DNA from: JBCCOW01 sp039025855
GTDB lineage: Bacteria > Planctomycetota > Phycisphaerae > Phycisphaerales > Phycisphaeraceae
Assembly (NCBI GenBank): GCA_039025855.1
Contig: JBCCNL010000003.1
Coordinates: 62,001-126,000 of the forward strand
Direction of reading: 5' to 3'
DNA: 64,000 bases
Position 1 is the stretch's first letter, and each line of letters opens with the position of its first letter. Of this stretch, positions 25,363 to 33,006 are shown one piece after another. The position numbers and the translations under genes were made by a program. The notes beneath the pieces are model-generated. The model was not told where the DNA came from, searched no databases, and worked only from the letters and a program-made list of their open reading frames with translations.

Positions 25363-27516
25363 TCAGCCGACGTCGAGGAGGCCGAGGGCGGAGCCCATCT
25401 GTTGCATGAGGACGCGGCGGAGCAGGGCGTTGTGTTCGTTGGCGAGTTCGGGGTCGTCTTGGGTGATGGCTTCGGCGTCGGTCTTGGCGAGGCGGAGCAG
25501 ATCGAAGTCTTTGGGGAGCTCGGCGACGCGGAGGGGGAGCGAGCCGGACTGGCGGGTGCCGGCGAGGTCGCCGAAGCCGCGGATCTCGGCGTCGAGCTCG
25601 GCGATGCGGAAGCCGTCGTTGGTGGAGGTGATGGCATCGATGCGTCTCTCGCCGTCTTCGGTTTGGGGGTCGGCGATGAAGACGCAGAGGCTTTTGCGGC
25701 CGTGGGTGCCGCGGCCGATTCGGCCGCGGAGCTGATGGAGTTGGGCAAGGCCGAAGCGTTCGGCGTGTTCGATGGCCATGAGCGTGGCGTTGGGGACATC
25801 GACGCCGACCTCGATGACGGTGGTGGCGACGAGGACATCGACTTGGCCCTCGCGGAAGCGTTGCATGACGCGGTGGCGGGTCTCGGGTTTGAGCCGGCCG
25901 TGGACGGTGGCGACTTCGCGGCCTTGGAAGTAGCGCTGAGCGAGGAGCTTGGCGTGGGCGGCAACGGAGGCAAGCTTCTGCCCGCTGGCGGCTTCGAGGC
26001 CTTCCTCGACGGTGGGGACGACGACGTATGCCTGTTCGCCGTTGGCGACGCGCTTGGCGAGGTAGGTGTAGACCTCGTCGGACTGGTCGGGGGTAACGCG
26101 GCGGTTGATGATGGGGGATCGCCCGGGCGGGAGGCCGTGGATCGTGGAGACGTCGAGGTCGCCGAAGACGGTCATGGCGAGGGTGCGGGGGATGGGGGTG
26201 GCCGTCATAACGAGGGTGTGCGGCGAGCGGAGCCGGCCGTCGAGGGATTCGGTGTCGCCTGAGCGGAAGGACGCGCGTTGGCGGACGCCGAAGCGGTGCT
26301 GCTCGTCGATGACGGCGACGGCGAGGTCTTTGAAGCGGACGGACTCGGCGAGGAGGGCGTGGGTGCCGACGACCATTTCGGTGGAGCCGTCGGCGAGGCG
26401 TTGCCGGGCGGCGGTCTTGTCTTCGGTGTTGGCGGTGAGCAGTTCGAGGCGGACGGATGAGCCTTCGAGGAGCTTGGAGAGCGACGCGTAATGCTGCTCG
26501 GCGAGGAGTTCGGTGGGGGCGAGCAGCGCGGCTTGCCTGCGGTCGGCGACGGCGAGGAGCATGGCGTAGGCGGCGATGATGGTCTTGCCCGCGCCGACGT
26601 CGCCCTGGAGCAGGCGGTTCATGGGGCGGGGCTTCTGGAGGTCGGCGGCGATCTCGCTGATGACCTTGTTTTGTGCTTCGGTGAGGCTGAAGGGGAATCG
26701 GTCGCGGAGGTGTTGGTCGATGGGGTCGGACCAGTGCAGCTCGGGGGCGATGAGTCGGCGGTCAACCTGGGCTTTCTTGAGGGCGATACCGAGCTGGAGG
26801 AGGAGCAGTTCGTTGAAGGCGAGTCGGCGTCGGGCTTCTTTGGGCTCGTCGGCGTGGGCGGGGGTGTGGGCCATGCGGTAGGCGTCAACGATGCCGGGCA
26901 TGTTGTGGTGCTTGAGGAGGTCGGCGGGGAGGGGCTCTTCGAGCGTGGGTAACACGTGGGGCAGGGTGTGGGTGACGAGGGCTTCGAGTTGCTCGGAGGT
27001 CAGGCCCGAGGTGGCGGGGTAGACGGGGCGGAGGCGTTCGGTGGCGGCGGCGGGTTCGTTGGTGTCGCCGTCTTCTTGGGGGAGTATTTCGAATTTGGGG
27101 TTGATAAGTTGGGGCTTGTCGTTGTAGAGGCGGGCCTTGCCGGTGACGCGGAGGCGGAGGCCGGGGTGGAGCTTGTCGCGGAGGTAGCCGCCGCCGAACC
27201 AGACGAGCTGGACGGAGGTGGAGTCGTCGGTCAGGGTGGCCTCGAAGCGGGACTTCTTGCCGAAGCCGAAGCCCTGGACGAATCGGCAGGACGTGATCTC
27301 GCCGCGGGCGGTGCCGGGCTGATCGGTGGGCAGGTCGGCGAGGGTGCCTTCTGCGGCCTGGGCTTCGTAGCGGTTGGGGAGGTGGCGGAGCAGGTCGCCG
27401 ACGTAGCGGAGCCCGAGTCGGTCGAGGGCACGGGCGCGTTGGGCGTTGACCTGGGGGAGGGAGTCGAGGGGGGTGCCGGAGCGGAGGGGGTTGTCGGATG
27501 GTGGGGTGCCCGTCAC
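25363..27516 (-). CDS. recG: ATP-dependent DNA helicase RecG
   Basis: Branch-migrating helicase that remodels stalled replication forks and Holliday junctions. 717 residues. The N-terminal wedge/OB domain includes GEITSCRFVQGFGFGKKSRF. The motor has Walker A GDVGAGKTIIAAYAM, the DExH box as DEQHRFGVRQR, TATPIPRTLAM, and the C-terminal QLHQLRGRIGRGTHG. The start is GTG 27516 with TAAACT 7 nt upstream. Confidence 0.96.
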   Translation of the reverse strand: MTGTPPSDNPLRSGTPLDSLPQVNAQRARALDRLGLRYVGDLLRHLPNRYEAQAAEGTLADLPTDQPGTARGEITSCRFVQGFGFGKKSRFEATLTDDSTSVQLVWFGGGYLRDKLHPGLRLRVTGKARLYNDKPQLINPKFEILPQEDGDTNEPAAATERLRPVYPATSGLTSEQLEALVTHTLPHVLPTLEEPLPADLLKHHNMPGIVDAYRMAHTPAHADEPKEARRRLAFNELLLLQLGIALKKAQVDRRLIAPELHWSDPIDQHLRDRFPFSLTEAQNKVISEIAADLQKPRPMNRLLQGDVGAGKTIIAAYAMLLAVADRRQAALLAPTELLAEQHYASLSKLLEGSSVRLELLTANTEDKTAARQRLADGSTEMVVGTHALLAESVRFKDLAVAVIDEQHRFGVRQRASFRSGDTESLDGRLRSPHTLVMTATPIPRTLAMTVFGDLDVSTIHGLPPGRSPIINRRVTPDQSDEVYTYLAKRVANGEQAYVVVPTVEEGLEAASGQKLASVAAHAKLLAQRYFQGREVATVHGRLKPETRHRVMQRFREGQVDVLVATTVIEVGVDVPNATLMAIEHAERFGLAQLHQLRGRIGRGTHGRKSLCVFIADPQTEDGERRIDAITSTNDGFRIAELDAEIRGFGDLAGTRQSGSLPLRVAELPKDFDLLRLAKTDAEAITQDDPELANEHNALLRRVLMQQMGSALGLLDVG

Positions 27517-27523
27517 GGAGGGG

Positions 27524-27529
27524 AGTTTA
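27524..27529 (-). promoter_or_regulatory. Putative -10 box for leaderless recG
   Basis: TAAACT on the minus strand, 7 nt before the GTG start. Confidence 0.45.
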
Positions 27530-27540
27530 CGGCGGCTCGG

Positions 27541-27565
27541 CCCACGGACTCAGTCCGTGGGCTTC
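27541..27565. repeat. Dispersed palindrome family B, copy 4
   Basis: CCCACGGACT-CA-GTCCGTGGG then CTTC, in the recG upstream region. Confidence 0.75.
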
Positions 27566-27594
27566 TGTGGGTGACGAGTGGGCGGGTGGGGCGC

Positions 27595-27636
27595 AAAAAA
27601 AAGGCCTCGACGCGGGGAGGCAACCGCGACGAGACC
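27595..27636 (-). terminator. Rho-independent terminator with no protein gene upstream
   Basis: Minus strand: GGTCTCGTCGCGG pairs with CCGCGTCGAGGCC (one mismatch, one G-T) around a 7-9 nt loop, then eight T. No coding frame on this strand ends before it. Confidence 0.7.
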
Positions 27637-27760
27637 CGATCCAGGGCTTGGTGGGGCGAGGCCGTGTCCTGATCGCCACGGTGGGCCCGTTGTCCTTGTC
27701 GAACCGCTGCCTGGTTGGCGGCCCGCTTGACTTGCACAAGAAGAGTCGAATTCAGTCGGA
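27603..27760 (-). ncRNA. Candidate structured small RNA
   Basis: Inferred from the terminator at 27595-27636. All three minus-strand frames stay open through the terminator, so no protein ends there. The RNA would contain further helices (GGGCC/GGCCC, AACC/GGTT, CCGTG/CACGG). The 5' end is uncertain. I checked by eye for SRP, tmRNA and RNase P signatures and found none; size would fit a 6S-like RNA but no homology is claimed. The remainder of the 340-bp gap holds only a family B palindrome and the coaD promoter. Confidence 0.35.
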
Positions 27761-27843
27761 AGCGGGGCCAACGCTTGGGCTCGGAAATCGTGTGGTGGGC
27801 GGCGTGGGGTTCGGGCTGTAGCGGTTAGGTCATCGGGCCGGCT

Positions 27844-27849
27844 TATACT
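27844..27849 (+). promoter_or_regulatory. Putative -10 box for leaderless coaD
   Basis: TATACT 7 nt before ATG 27857, one of the best matches to consensus in the window. Confidence 0.5.
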
Positions 27850-27856
27850 CGCGGCT

Positions 27857-28429
27857 ATGCCCGGTACCGAGCCTTCTTCTACCCCCCCTGCTGCTGGAAA
27901 GACCGCCCTTTTTCCGGGGACGTTCGACCCGATCTCGAACGGCCACCTCGATGTGATCCGCCGGGGGCAGCACCTGTTTGACCGTCTGATTGTGGCGGTG
28001 GGTCAGAACCCGGCGAAGCGGGAGATCTTCAGCGTGGCGGAGCGGGTGGACATGATTGGCGAGTTGGTGAGGGAGAACTGCGGGCCGAATGTGACGGTGG
28101 ATGCGTATGAGGGGCTGACGGTGGATTATGCGAAACGGATCGGGGCGGCGGCGATCCTGCGGGGGATCCGGAACGTGACGGACCTGAACTTCGAGTTCCA
28201 GTTGGCGTTGACGAACCGGGCGATCGCTGAGGTCGAGACGGTCTTCATCATGACCGGCGAGGTACACGCGTTTACGAGTTCGACGTTGATCAAGCAGATC
28301 GCGTCGGGGGGCGAGATAGATCGGCTCGGGGCGTTGATGCCGGGGCTGGTGCTGGATCGGCTGAAGGCGAAGAAGGATGCGGCGGGCGGGCGGTTGCCCT
28401 GGGCGCATGTGGATCACCACACCGAGTAG
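27857..28429 (+). CDS. coaD: Phosphopantetheine adenylyltransferase
   Basis: Penultimate step of coenzyme A synthesis: transfers AMP from ATP to 4'-phosphopantetheine. 190 residues, about 15-20 longer than usual at the N-terminus (Thr/Ser/Pro-rich before FPGTFDPISNGHLDVIRRG). That block is the nucleotidyltransferase signature with the TFDPxxNGH motif. AAAILRGIRNVTDLNFEFQL and SSTLIKQIASGG complete the active site. Upstream overlaps a possible small RNA region; downstream lies a large inverted repeat. Confidence 0.96.
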   Translation: MPGTEPSSTPPAAGKTALFPGTFDPISNGHLDVIRRGQHLFDRLIVAVGQNPAKREIFSVAERVDMIGELVRENCGPNVTVDAYEGLTVDYAKRIGAAAILRGIRNVTDLNFEFQLALTNRAIAEVETVFIMTGEVHAFTSSTLIKQIASGGEIDRLGALMPGLVLDRLKAKKDAAGGRLPWAHVDHHTE

Positions 28430-28441
28430 TACCTGGTTTTT

Positions 28442-28538
28442 GTCCACAGATGAACAGGATGAAACAGGATGAGGTTTTGAGTTGCGGGTGGTCGTCGGTT
28501 TGTCCTTTCATCCTGTCCCATCCTGTTCATCTGTGGAC
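28442..28538. repeat. Long inverted repeat with 31-nt arms
   Basis: Arms GTCCACAGATGAACAGGATG… and …CATCCTGTTCATCTGTGGAC match with about two mismatches around a 35-nt loop. Within each arm an ACAGGATGA unit is repeated. It lies between coaD and the MBL-fold gene and may end coaD transcription. Confidence 0.85.
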
Positions 28539-28539
28539 T

Positions 28540-28545
28540 TACACT
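28540..28545 (+). promoter_or_regulatory. Putative -10 box for the MBL-fold gene
   Basis: TACACT 7 nt before ATG 28553, directly after the inverted repeat. Confidence 0.4.
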
Positions 28546-28552
28546 GCGCGTC

Positions 28553-29221
28553 ATGGATTACCGCGTGATCAGTATTGGGACGCTTAGCGTCAACCCGCTC
28601 TGGGAGAAGAAGGGCGCCGCCCGGACGGCCCACGCGACGACGACGCTGATCCGCACGCCGCAGGCGACGATCCTGGTGGACCCGGCGCTGCCGCCGCAGG
28701 CGATCGCGGCCCGGCTGGAGGAGCGGAGCGGGCTGACGCCGGATGACATCACGCATGTGTTCCTGACGTGTTTTAGGCCGGCGCACCGGATGGGGCTCGA
28801 GGCGTTTGCGGACGCGAAGTGGTGGATCGCGGAGGCGGAGCGGGAGGGTGTGGGTCAGTCGCTGGTGGCGATGTTCAACGAGGCCAAGGAGGAGGAGCAG
28901 CGGGAGTGGCTGCGGCAGGAGATCGCGCTGCTGCAGCGGTTCGAGGCCGCGCCGGATTCGCTGGTGCCGCATGTCGACTTGTTCCCGTTGCCAGGGTCGA
29001 GCCCGGGGAGCTGCGGGTTGTTGTTGGTGTTGCCGAGCCAGACGGTGTTGGTGGCGGGGGACGCGGTGGCGACGGACGAGCACCTGCAGCGGGGTCAGGT
29101 GTTGGATAGCGCGTTCGATATCGAGCAGGCGCGGGAGAGTTTTACGGAGGCGGTGGAGATCGCGGACCTGATCATCCCGGGGCACGATAATTTGCTGCAG
29201 AACCCGCTGCGGCGGATGTAA
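28553..29221 (+). CDS. Metallo-beta-lactamase-fold protein with degenerate metal site
   Basis: 222 residues. The fold is supported by TTTLIRTPQATILVDPALPP, LLVLPSQTVLVAGDAVATDEH (bridging Asp) and LIIPGHDNLL (late His). The central HxHxDH motif is replaced: after ITHVFLT comes CFRPAHRMGLEAF, keeping only the final His. It probably lacks normal di-zinc hydrolase chemistry, or binds one metal. Leaderless-type start; the following lipoprotein gene begins 8 bp after the stop. Confidence 0.75.
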   Translation: MDYRVISIGTLSVNPLWEKKGAARTAHATTTLIRTPQATILVDPALPPQAIAARLEERSGLTPDDITHVFLTCFRPAHRMGLEAFADAKWWIAEAEREGVGQSLVAMFNEAKEEEQREWLRQEIALLQRFEAAPDSLVPHVDLFPLPGSSPGSCGLLLVLPSQTVLVAGDAVATDEHLQRGQVLDSAFDIEQARESFTEAVEIADLIIPGHDNLLQNPLRRM

Positions 29222-29229
29222 GGGAGTCG

Positions 29230-29742
29230 ATGATGAAGCGGATCGTTGGTGTGTTGCTGGTGGTGATGGGGGGGGCGGGCGCGGTGGGTGGGACGGGTTG
29301 CACGGGGTTGGAGCCGGCGATGATCGGGGCGGCGGCAACGGGGGCGCAGACGGCGATCGGGATCTTCAAGCGGGGCAAGCTCGAGGCGGTGGACGCGAGC
29401 CCGATCGAAGAGCTGACGGTGGCGACACGGCAGACGATCGCGGGGCTGGGGCTGGAGGTGGAGGAGGAGGTTGTGGAGCCGGACCGGTATTACGTGGAGG
29501 CCCGTGATCTGCAGGAGGACTGGGTGATTGTGGAGCTCACGCGGGAGACGGATGAGCTCACCGCGATCCGGCTGAACGTTGGGTGGTTCGGGTCGGAGCC
29601 GACGGCGTCGCTGGTGTTGGCGCAGATCCTGGCGAGGCAGCACCCGGAGCTTGGATCGGAGCGGCTTCGCAGTGGCTTGCCCCGTGTGCCCCCGCCAGAT
29701 CCGGTCGTGACTTCAACGGCCCCGGCTACCGCCCCGCGATGA
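29230..29742 (+). CDS. Small lipoprotein, DUF3568-like
   Basis: 170 residues. The hydrophobic leader ends in a lipobox-like GGTGCTG. The middle part (AVDASPIEELTVATRQTIAG, YYVEARDLQEDWVIVELTRE) resembles short bacterial lipoproteins with a ferredoxin-like fold; the DUF3568 link is tentative. The tail is Pro/Thr-rich. GGGAG lies before the ATG. Its 3' end overlaps the convergent next gene by 17 bp. Confidence 0.6.
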   Translation: MMKRIVGVLLVVMGGAGAVGGTGCTGLEPAMIGAAATGAQTAIGIFKRGKLEAVDASPIEELTVATRQTIAGLGLEVEEEVVEPDRYYVEARDLQEDWVIVELTRETDELTAIRLNVGWFGSEPTASLVLAQILARQHPELGSERLRSGLPRVPPPDPVVTSTAPATAPR

Positions 29743-30283
29743 GCCACCAGACGGTGAGCAGTTGCAGCCCGATGAGGCAGACGGTGAGCCCGGCGATGGT
29801 CCAGAGCCGGCGGGTCTTGCCGATCGACCGCGCGGTGGGGGCGGGGATCAGCAGGAGTTGATCGGCACCGGCGGCGGCGCAGTGTTCGGGGCGGTGGCCG
29901 CGTCGGGCCTGGTCTTGCACGATCGCAAGGACCAGCGAGGCATCGAACGCGGTGAGCCCCATCACGGAGGCGAGCCGCATCAGGCAGCGCCGGCGGTCGG
30001 GGGTCAATACGGTGCCCTGCAGGGCTTCGCCGGCTCGCATCGCGAGGACCCAGCGGGGGTCGGTGGCGGTCAGGGCGGTGGGCGGAGGTGTTGGGCTGCT
30101 GCCGGGCTGATCGGGCGTTACGGCGTCGCTGCCAACGAGCCGGAGGGTGGGCGGGTTGGTGCGGGCGGGGAGCGGTCGCCGGCCGGTGCGCTGGGGCGCA
30201 GGTACGTCTGCCGAGAGCGGCCGTCCGATCGATCGACGCGGTGCCCGGTCCAGCGGGGAATCAGGTTTTTTTTGAACGCTCAT
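29726..30283 (-). CDS. Hypothetical protein with C-terminal membrane anchor
   Basis: 185 residues. Residues 1-75 are Pro/Arg-rich and disordered-looking; residues 80-150 are helical (RWVLAMRAGEALQGTVLTPD). A single span at the end (LWTIAGLTVCLIGLQLLTVW) makes it a likely tail-anchored protein. No family recognised. Confidence 0.55.
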   Translation of the reverse strand: MSVQKKPDSPLDRAPRRSIGRPLSADVPAPQRTGRRPLPARTNPPTLRLVGSDAVTPDQPGSSPTPPPTALTATDPRWVLAMRAGEALQGTVLTPDRRRCLMRLASVMGLTAFDASLVLAIVQDQARRGHRPEHCAAAGADQLLLIPAPTARSIGKTRRLWTIAGLTVCLIGLQLLTVWWLIAGR

Positions 30284-30524
30284 GGGCCCGGCCTGACGAC
30301 ATTAGGTGAGACCAAGAATACCACCGCAACGCCCGTATCCAAATGTGGGCTGCCTGTTCTACGGCTGCGCGGTGGTTGTGTTCTGGAACTCGTCCCTCGC
30401 GGTGTCAAACGCCGGACTCTGATGGCCTGAACTGGCTAAGACCCGCCAATAGTACTTGTCCGATAAGCCCGATTCGTGTTGCGCAGCTGGCTGAACCGTA
30501 ATCACTCCTAGCGAAAATACTGTT
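30284..30524. other. Gene-free divergent interval of about 240 bp
   Basis: Lies between the divergent tail-anchored protein gene and the secreted protein gene. GC is lower than average near the right end. I see possible AT-rich promoter hexamers but no convincing pair, no riboswitch and no repeat. Confidence 0.4.
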
Positions 30525-31382
30525 ATGAAACACCTGCTTACCCCCGCGACCGCCCTTCCCGCCGCTGCCCTGCTCGCCGCGGTTGGCCCGCACCAGGATG
30601 TGCTTGCCAGCCCGGTCAGCAACGTGGTGTCCGACCTTGTTGTCTCGGCCGAGACCGAGGGCATCCAGCTAACATCGTTCCCGGCGGTCGATTCGGATTT
30701 TCAGCGCGACACGGAGTTCCTCGACGACCCCGGTGAGGTCGACATTTCGGTGTCGAGCGTGGTCGCGTTGCAGGAGGTCTCGGCCCAGGCGGACAGCGAG
30801 GCGGGGATGTCGTACGAGACCGACGACGACAGCGCGACGTTCTTCTATGCCCTCGAAGGTTTTGCCTTCGGCTCGGTGGCGACCCCAGGCAACGACTTCG
30901 GGGCTGGCGGGGCGTTCTCGGCCAGCATCGAGACCCAGTTCACGATCACGCAGTCGGTGGAGTACGTCTTCAGTTCGGCGTTCGAGAGCGTCGTGGGCGG
31001 GGCTGAGCTGGAGATCGAGCTGTTCGACGAGGGCAGCGGTGACCCGGTGGACCTGGTGGGCACGGGCGACGGCTTCGCGACCGGCGAGCTAGCGGAGGGC
31101 ACATACATCGGGCTGTTCTCGCTCACGGGTGAGGCGGACACGGGTGTGTTCTCCAGCGACTTTGTCGATGGCGTGTTCGAGGCGATTCTCGAGCTGGGGC
31201 CTGGCGCCGGTAACCGGGTGGGTGGTGGGACGGATGAGTCGACTTCGGTCATCGGCGAGATCGGTGACGAGGTCGGGTCGTCGGAGGAGCCGGTGGAGGT
31301 GCAGCCGATCCCGACACCCACGGCGGTGGTCGCGGGTCTGATCGGGGTGGGTCTGGTGGTTTGCCGGCGGCGCCGGGCGTGA
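30525..31382 (+). CDS. Secreted protein with PEP-CTERM-like C-terminal tail
   Basis: 285 residues: signal peptide (PATALPAAALLAAVGPHQDV region), a beta-rich acidic domain, and a tail PIPTPTAVVAGLIGVGLVV followed by CRRRRA. The tail has the sorting layout (motif, hydrophobic span, Arg run) but PTP in place of PEP, as seen in some planctomycete relatives. Function unknown; probably envelope or extracellular-matrix anchored. Confidence 0.7.
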   Translation: MKHLLTPATALPAAALLAAVGPHQDVLASPVSNVVSDLVVSAETEGIQLTSFPAVDSDFQRDTEFLDDPGEVDISVSSVVALQEVSAQADSEAGMSYETDDDSATFFYALEGFAFGSVATPGNDFGAGGAFSASIETQFTITQSVEYVFSSAFESVVGGAELEIELFDEGSGDPVDLVGTGDGFATGELAEGTYIGLFSLTGEADTGVFSSDFVDGVFEAILELGPGAGNRVGGGTDESTSVIGEIGDEVGSSEEPVEVQPIPTPTAVVAGLIGVGLVVCRRRRA

Positions 31383-31403
31383 GCCGGTCGCTGGTGCGAG
31401 GAA

Positions 31404-32981
31404 TCAACGCATGACGGGCAGGGCGACGCGTCGCTGCAGCTCTTCTTCGGGCTGGGCGATGAGGTCGTAGCCGTCGGCGTCGGTGATGACGCAGCGGACG
31501 AGTTCGCCAGCGACGAGGGGCTGATTGGACTCGACGTAGGTCAGGGCGTCGATGTCGGGGGCCTGCTGGACGGTACGGCCGGCGTAGCGGGTGGGGTTGC
31601 CATGCTCATCGAGCTCGGCGGGGCCTTCGATGAGGACATCGAAGACGGCGCGTTCCTCTGCGAGCCGGCCGGCGCGGCCGAACGCGACATCCTGCTGGGT
31701 GAGCATGAGCTCGTCGATGCGGTCGGTGATGACCTCGTCGGGGATGGCGTTGTCGCGGTGGAGTTTGGCGGCGCGGGTGCCGGGCTCGGGGGAGTAAGGG
31801 AACACGCCCATGTTCTCGAAGCCGAAGTCGCGGACAAAGTCGACGAGCTCGCGGTGTTCGGCCTCGGTCTCGCCGGGGAAGCCGGAGATGAAGGTGGTGC
31901 GGATGGTCATGCCCGGGATGCGGTCGCGGAGCTTGTTGAGCAGCGTCTCGATGAGCTTGCGTGAGGTCTTGCGGCGCATGCGGTCGAGGACGCGGTCGTT
32001 GATGTGCTGCAGGGGCATGTCGATGTAGGGCAGCACGTGGCGGAGCGACGCGATGGTGTCAATCATGGCGTCGGTGAAGCAGGACGGGTAGGCGTACATG
32101 AGCCGGAGCCAGGCGCCGCCGTATTCGGTGGCGAGATCGTCGAGGGCGGTGAGCATGCCGCCGAGCCCGGCGTCGTAGCCGATGTCCTCGCCAAAGCTCG
32201 TCGTGTCTTGGCCGATCAGGGAGAGCTCGTAGGCGCCGTCGTCAAAGAGCTCGCGGGCCTCGGTGAGGATGCGGTCGACGGGCTTGGATCGCATGCGTCC
32301 GCGGATGGAGGGGATTGTGCAGAAGGCGCAGTTCTGGTTGCAGCCCTCGGAGATGCGGAGGTAGGCGTAGTGGCGGGGGGTGAGGCGGAGGCGGGCGGAG
32401 TCGTCTTCGTGGTAGCCGATGTTTTCGGGGCCGTTGAGCTGGCGGTGTTCGCGGGCGATGGTGGCGGAGGCGGCGATGGAGGAGAAGACGGGGAGCTCGA
32501 CGGCGACGTCGCGGTCGGCGGCGCGTTTGGTCAGGGTGGTGTTGCCTCGCACGGCCGGGGTGATGCGGTCGCGGTCGAAGACGCCGATCATGGCGTCGAT
32601 GTCGGGGCACCACTCGAGGAGCTTGGCGCGGTGGCGTTGGACGAGGCAGCCAGCGACGACGACGCGCTTGACGAGGCCCTGCTTTTTGAGTTCGGCGGCG
32701 CGGTTGATCTCTTCGACGGACTCGAGCTTGCTCGCTTCGAGGAAGCCGCAGGTGTTGATGACCACGGCGTCGGCGGCGCCGTCGTCCATGGCCTCGGCGG
32801 GGACCGGGAGGATGCCGTCCTCGGCGAGGAGCCCGAGCATCTTCTCGCTGTCGACGAGGTTCTTGGGGCAGCCGAGCGAGACGAACGCGACGCTGCTGAT
32901 GTCGGCAGCCGTCTGGGCGGACGGGTCGGCGACAGTCGCGGCCGAGGGGGCCGTTTCGGGCTGGGGTGTAGGTGAACTCAC
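31404..32981 (-). CDS. rimO: Ribosomal protein S12 methylthiotransferase RimO
   Basis: Radical-SAM enzyme that methylthiolates an Asp of ribosomal protein S12. About 525 residues from GTG 32981. A longer open frame reaching 33290 lies inside xseA and was rejected. The UPF0004 domain has Cys in VSLGCPKNLVDSE, INTCGFLEASK and VVAGCLVQRH. The SAM cluster is CNQNCAFC in RISEGCNQNCAFCTIP. It has a Thr/Ala/Pro-rich leader of about 35 residues and ends in a TRAM-like domain. It shares a 25-bp divergent start region with xseA. Confidence 0.95.
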   Translation of the reverse strand: MSSPTPQPETAPSAATVADPSAQTAADISSVAFVSLGCPKNLVDSEKMLGLLAEDGILPVPAEAMDDGAADAVVINTCGFLEASKLESVEEINRAAELKKQGLVKRVVVAGCLVQRHRAKLLEWCPDIDAMIGVFDRDRITPAVRGNTTLTKRAADRDVAVELPVFSSIAASATIAREHRQLNGPENIGYHEDDSARLRLTPRHYAYLRISEGCNQNCAFCTIPSIRGRMRSKPVDRILTEARELFDDGAYELSLIGQDTTSFGEDIGYDAGLGGMLTALDDLATEYGGAWLRLMYAYPSCFTDAMIDTIASLRHVLPYIDMPLQHINDRVLDRMRRKTSRKLIETLLNKLRDRIPGMTIRTTFISGFPGETEAEHRELVDFVRDFGFENMGVFPYSPEPGTRAAKLHRDNAIPDEVITDRIDELMLTQQDVAFGRAGRLAEERAVFDVLIEGPAELDEHGNPTRYAGRTVQQAPDIDALTYVESNQPLVAGELVRCVITDADGYDLIAQPEEELQRRVALPVMR

Positions 32982-32990
32982 GAGCCCCGA

Positions 32991-33000
32991 AGTATACCCT
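32991..33000. promoter_or_regulatory. Overlapping divergent -10 boxes of rimO and xseA
   Basis: TATACT (minus, 32991-32996) is 9 nt from the rimO GTG. TACCCT (plus, 32995-33000) is 6 nt from the xseA ATG. It is the same arrangement as tadA/glycerate kinase. Confidence 0.42.
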
Positions 33001-33006
33001 GATCGG

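Noticed and set aside
27513..27771. Short minus-strand frames between recG and coaD
   Set aside because: All three run through a strong terminator hairpin and have no family features; the interval is better explained as non-coding RNA.
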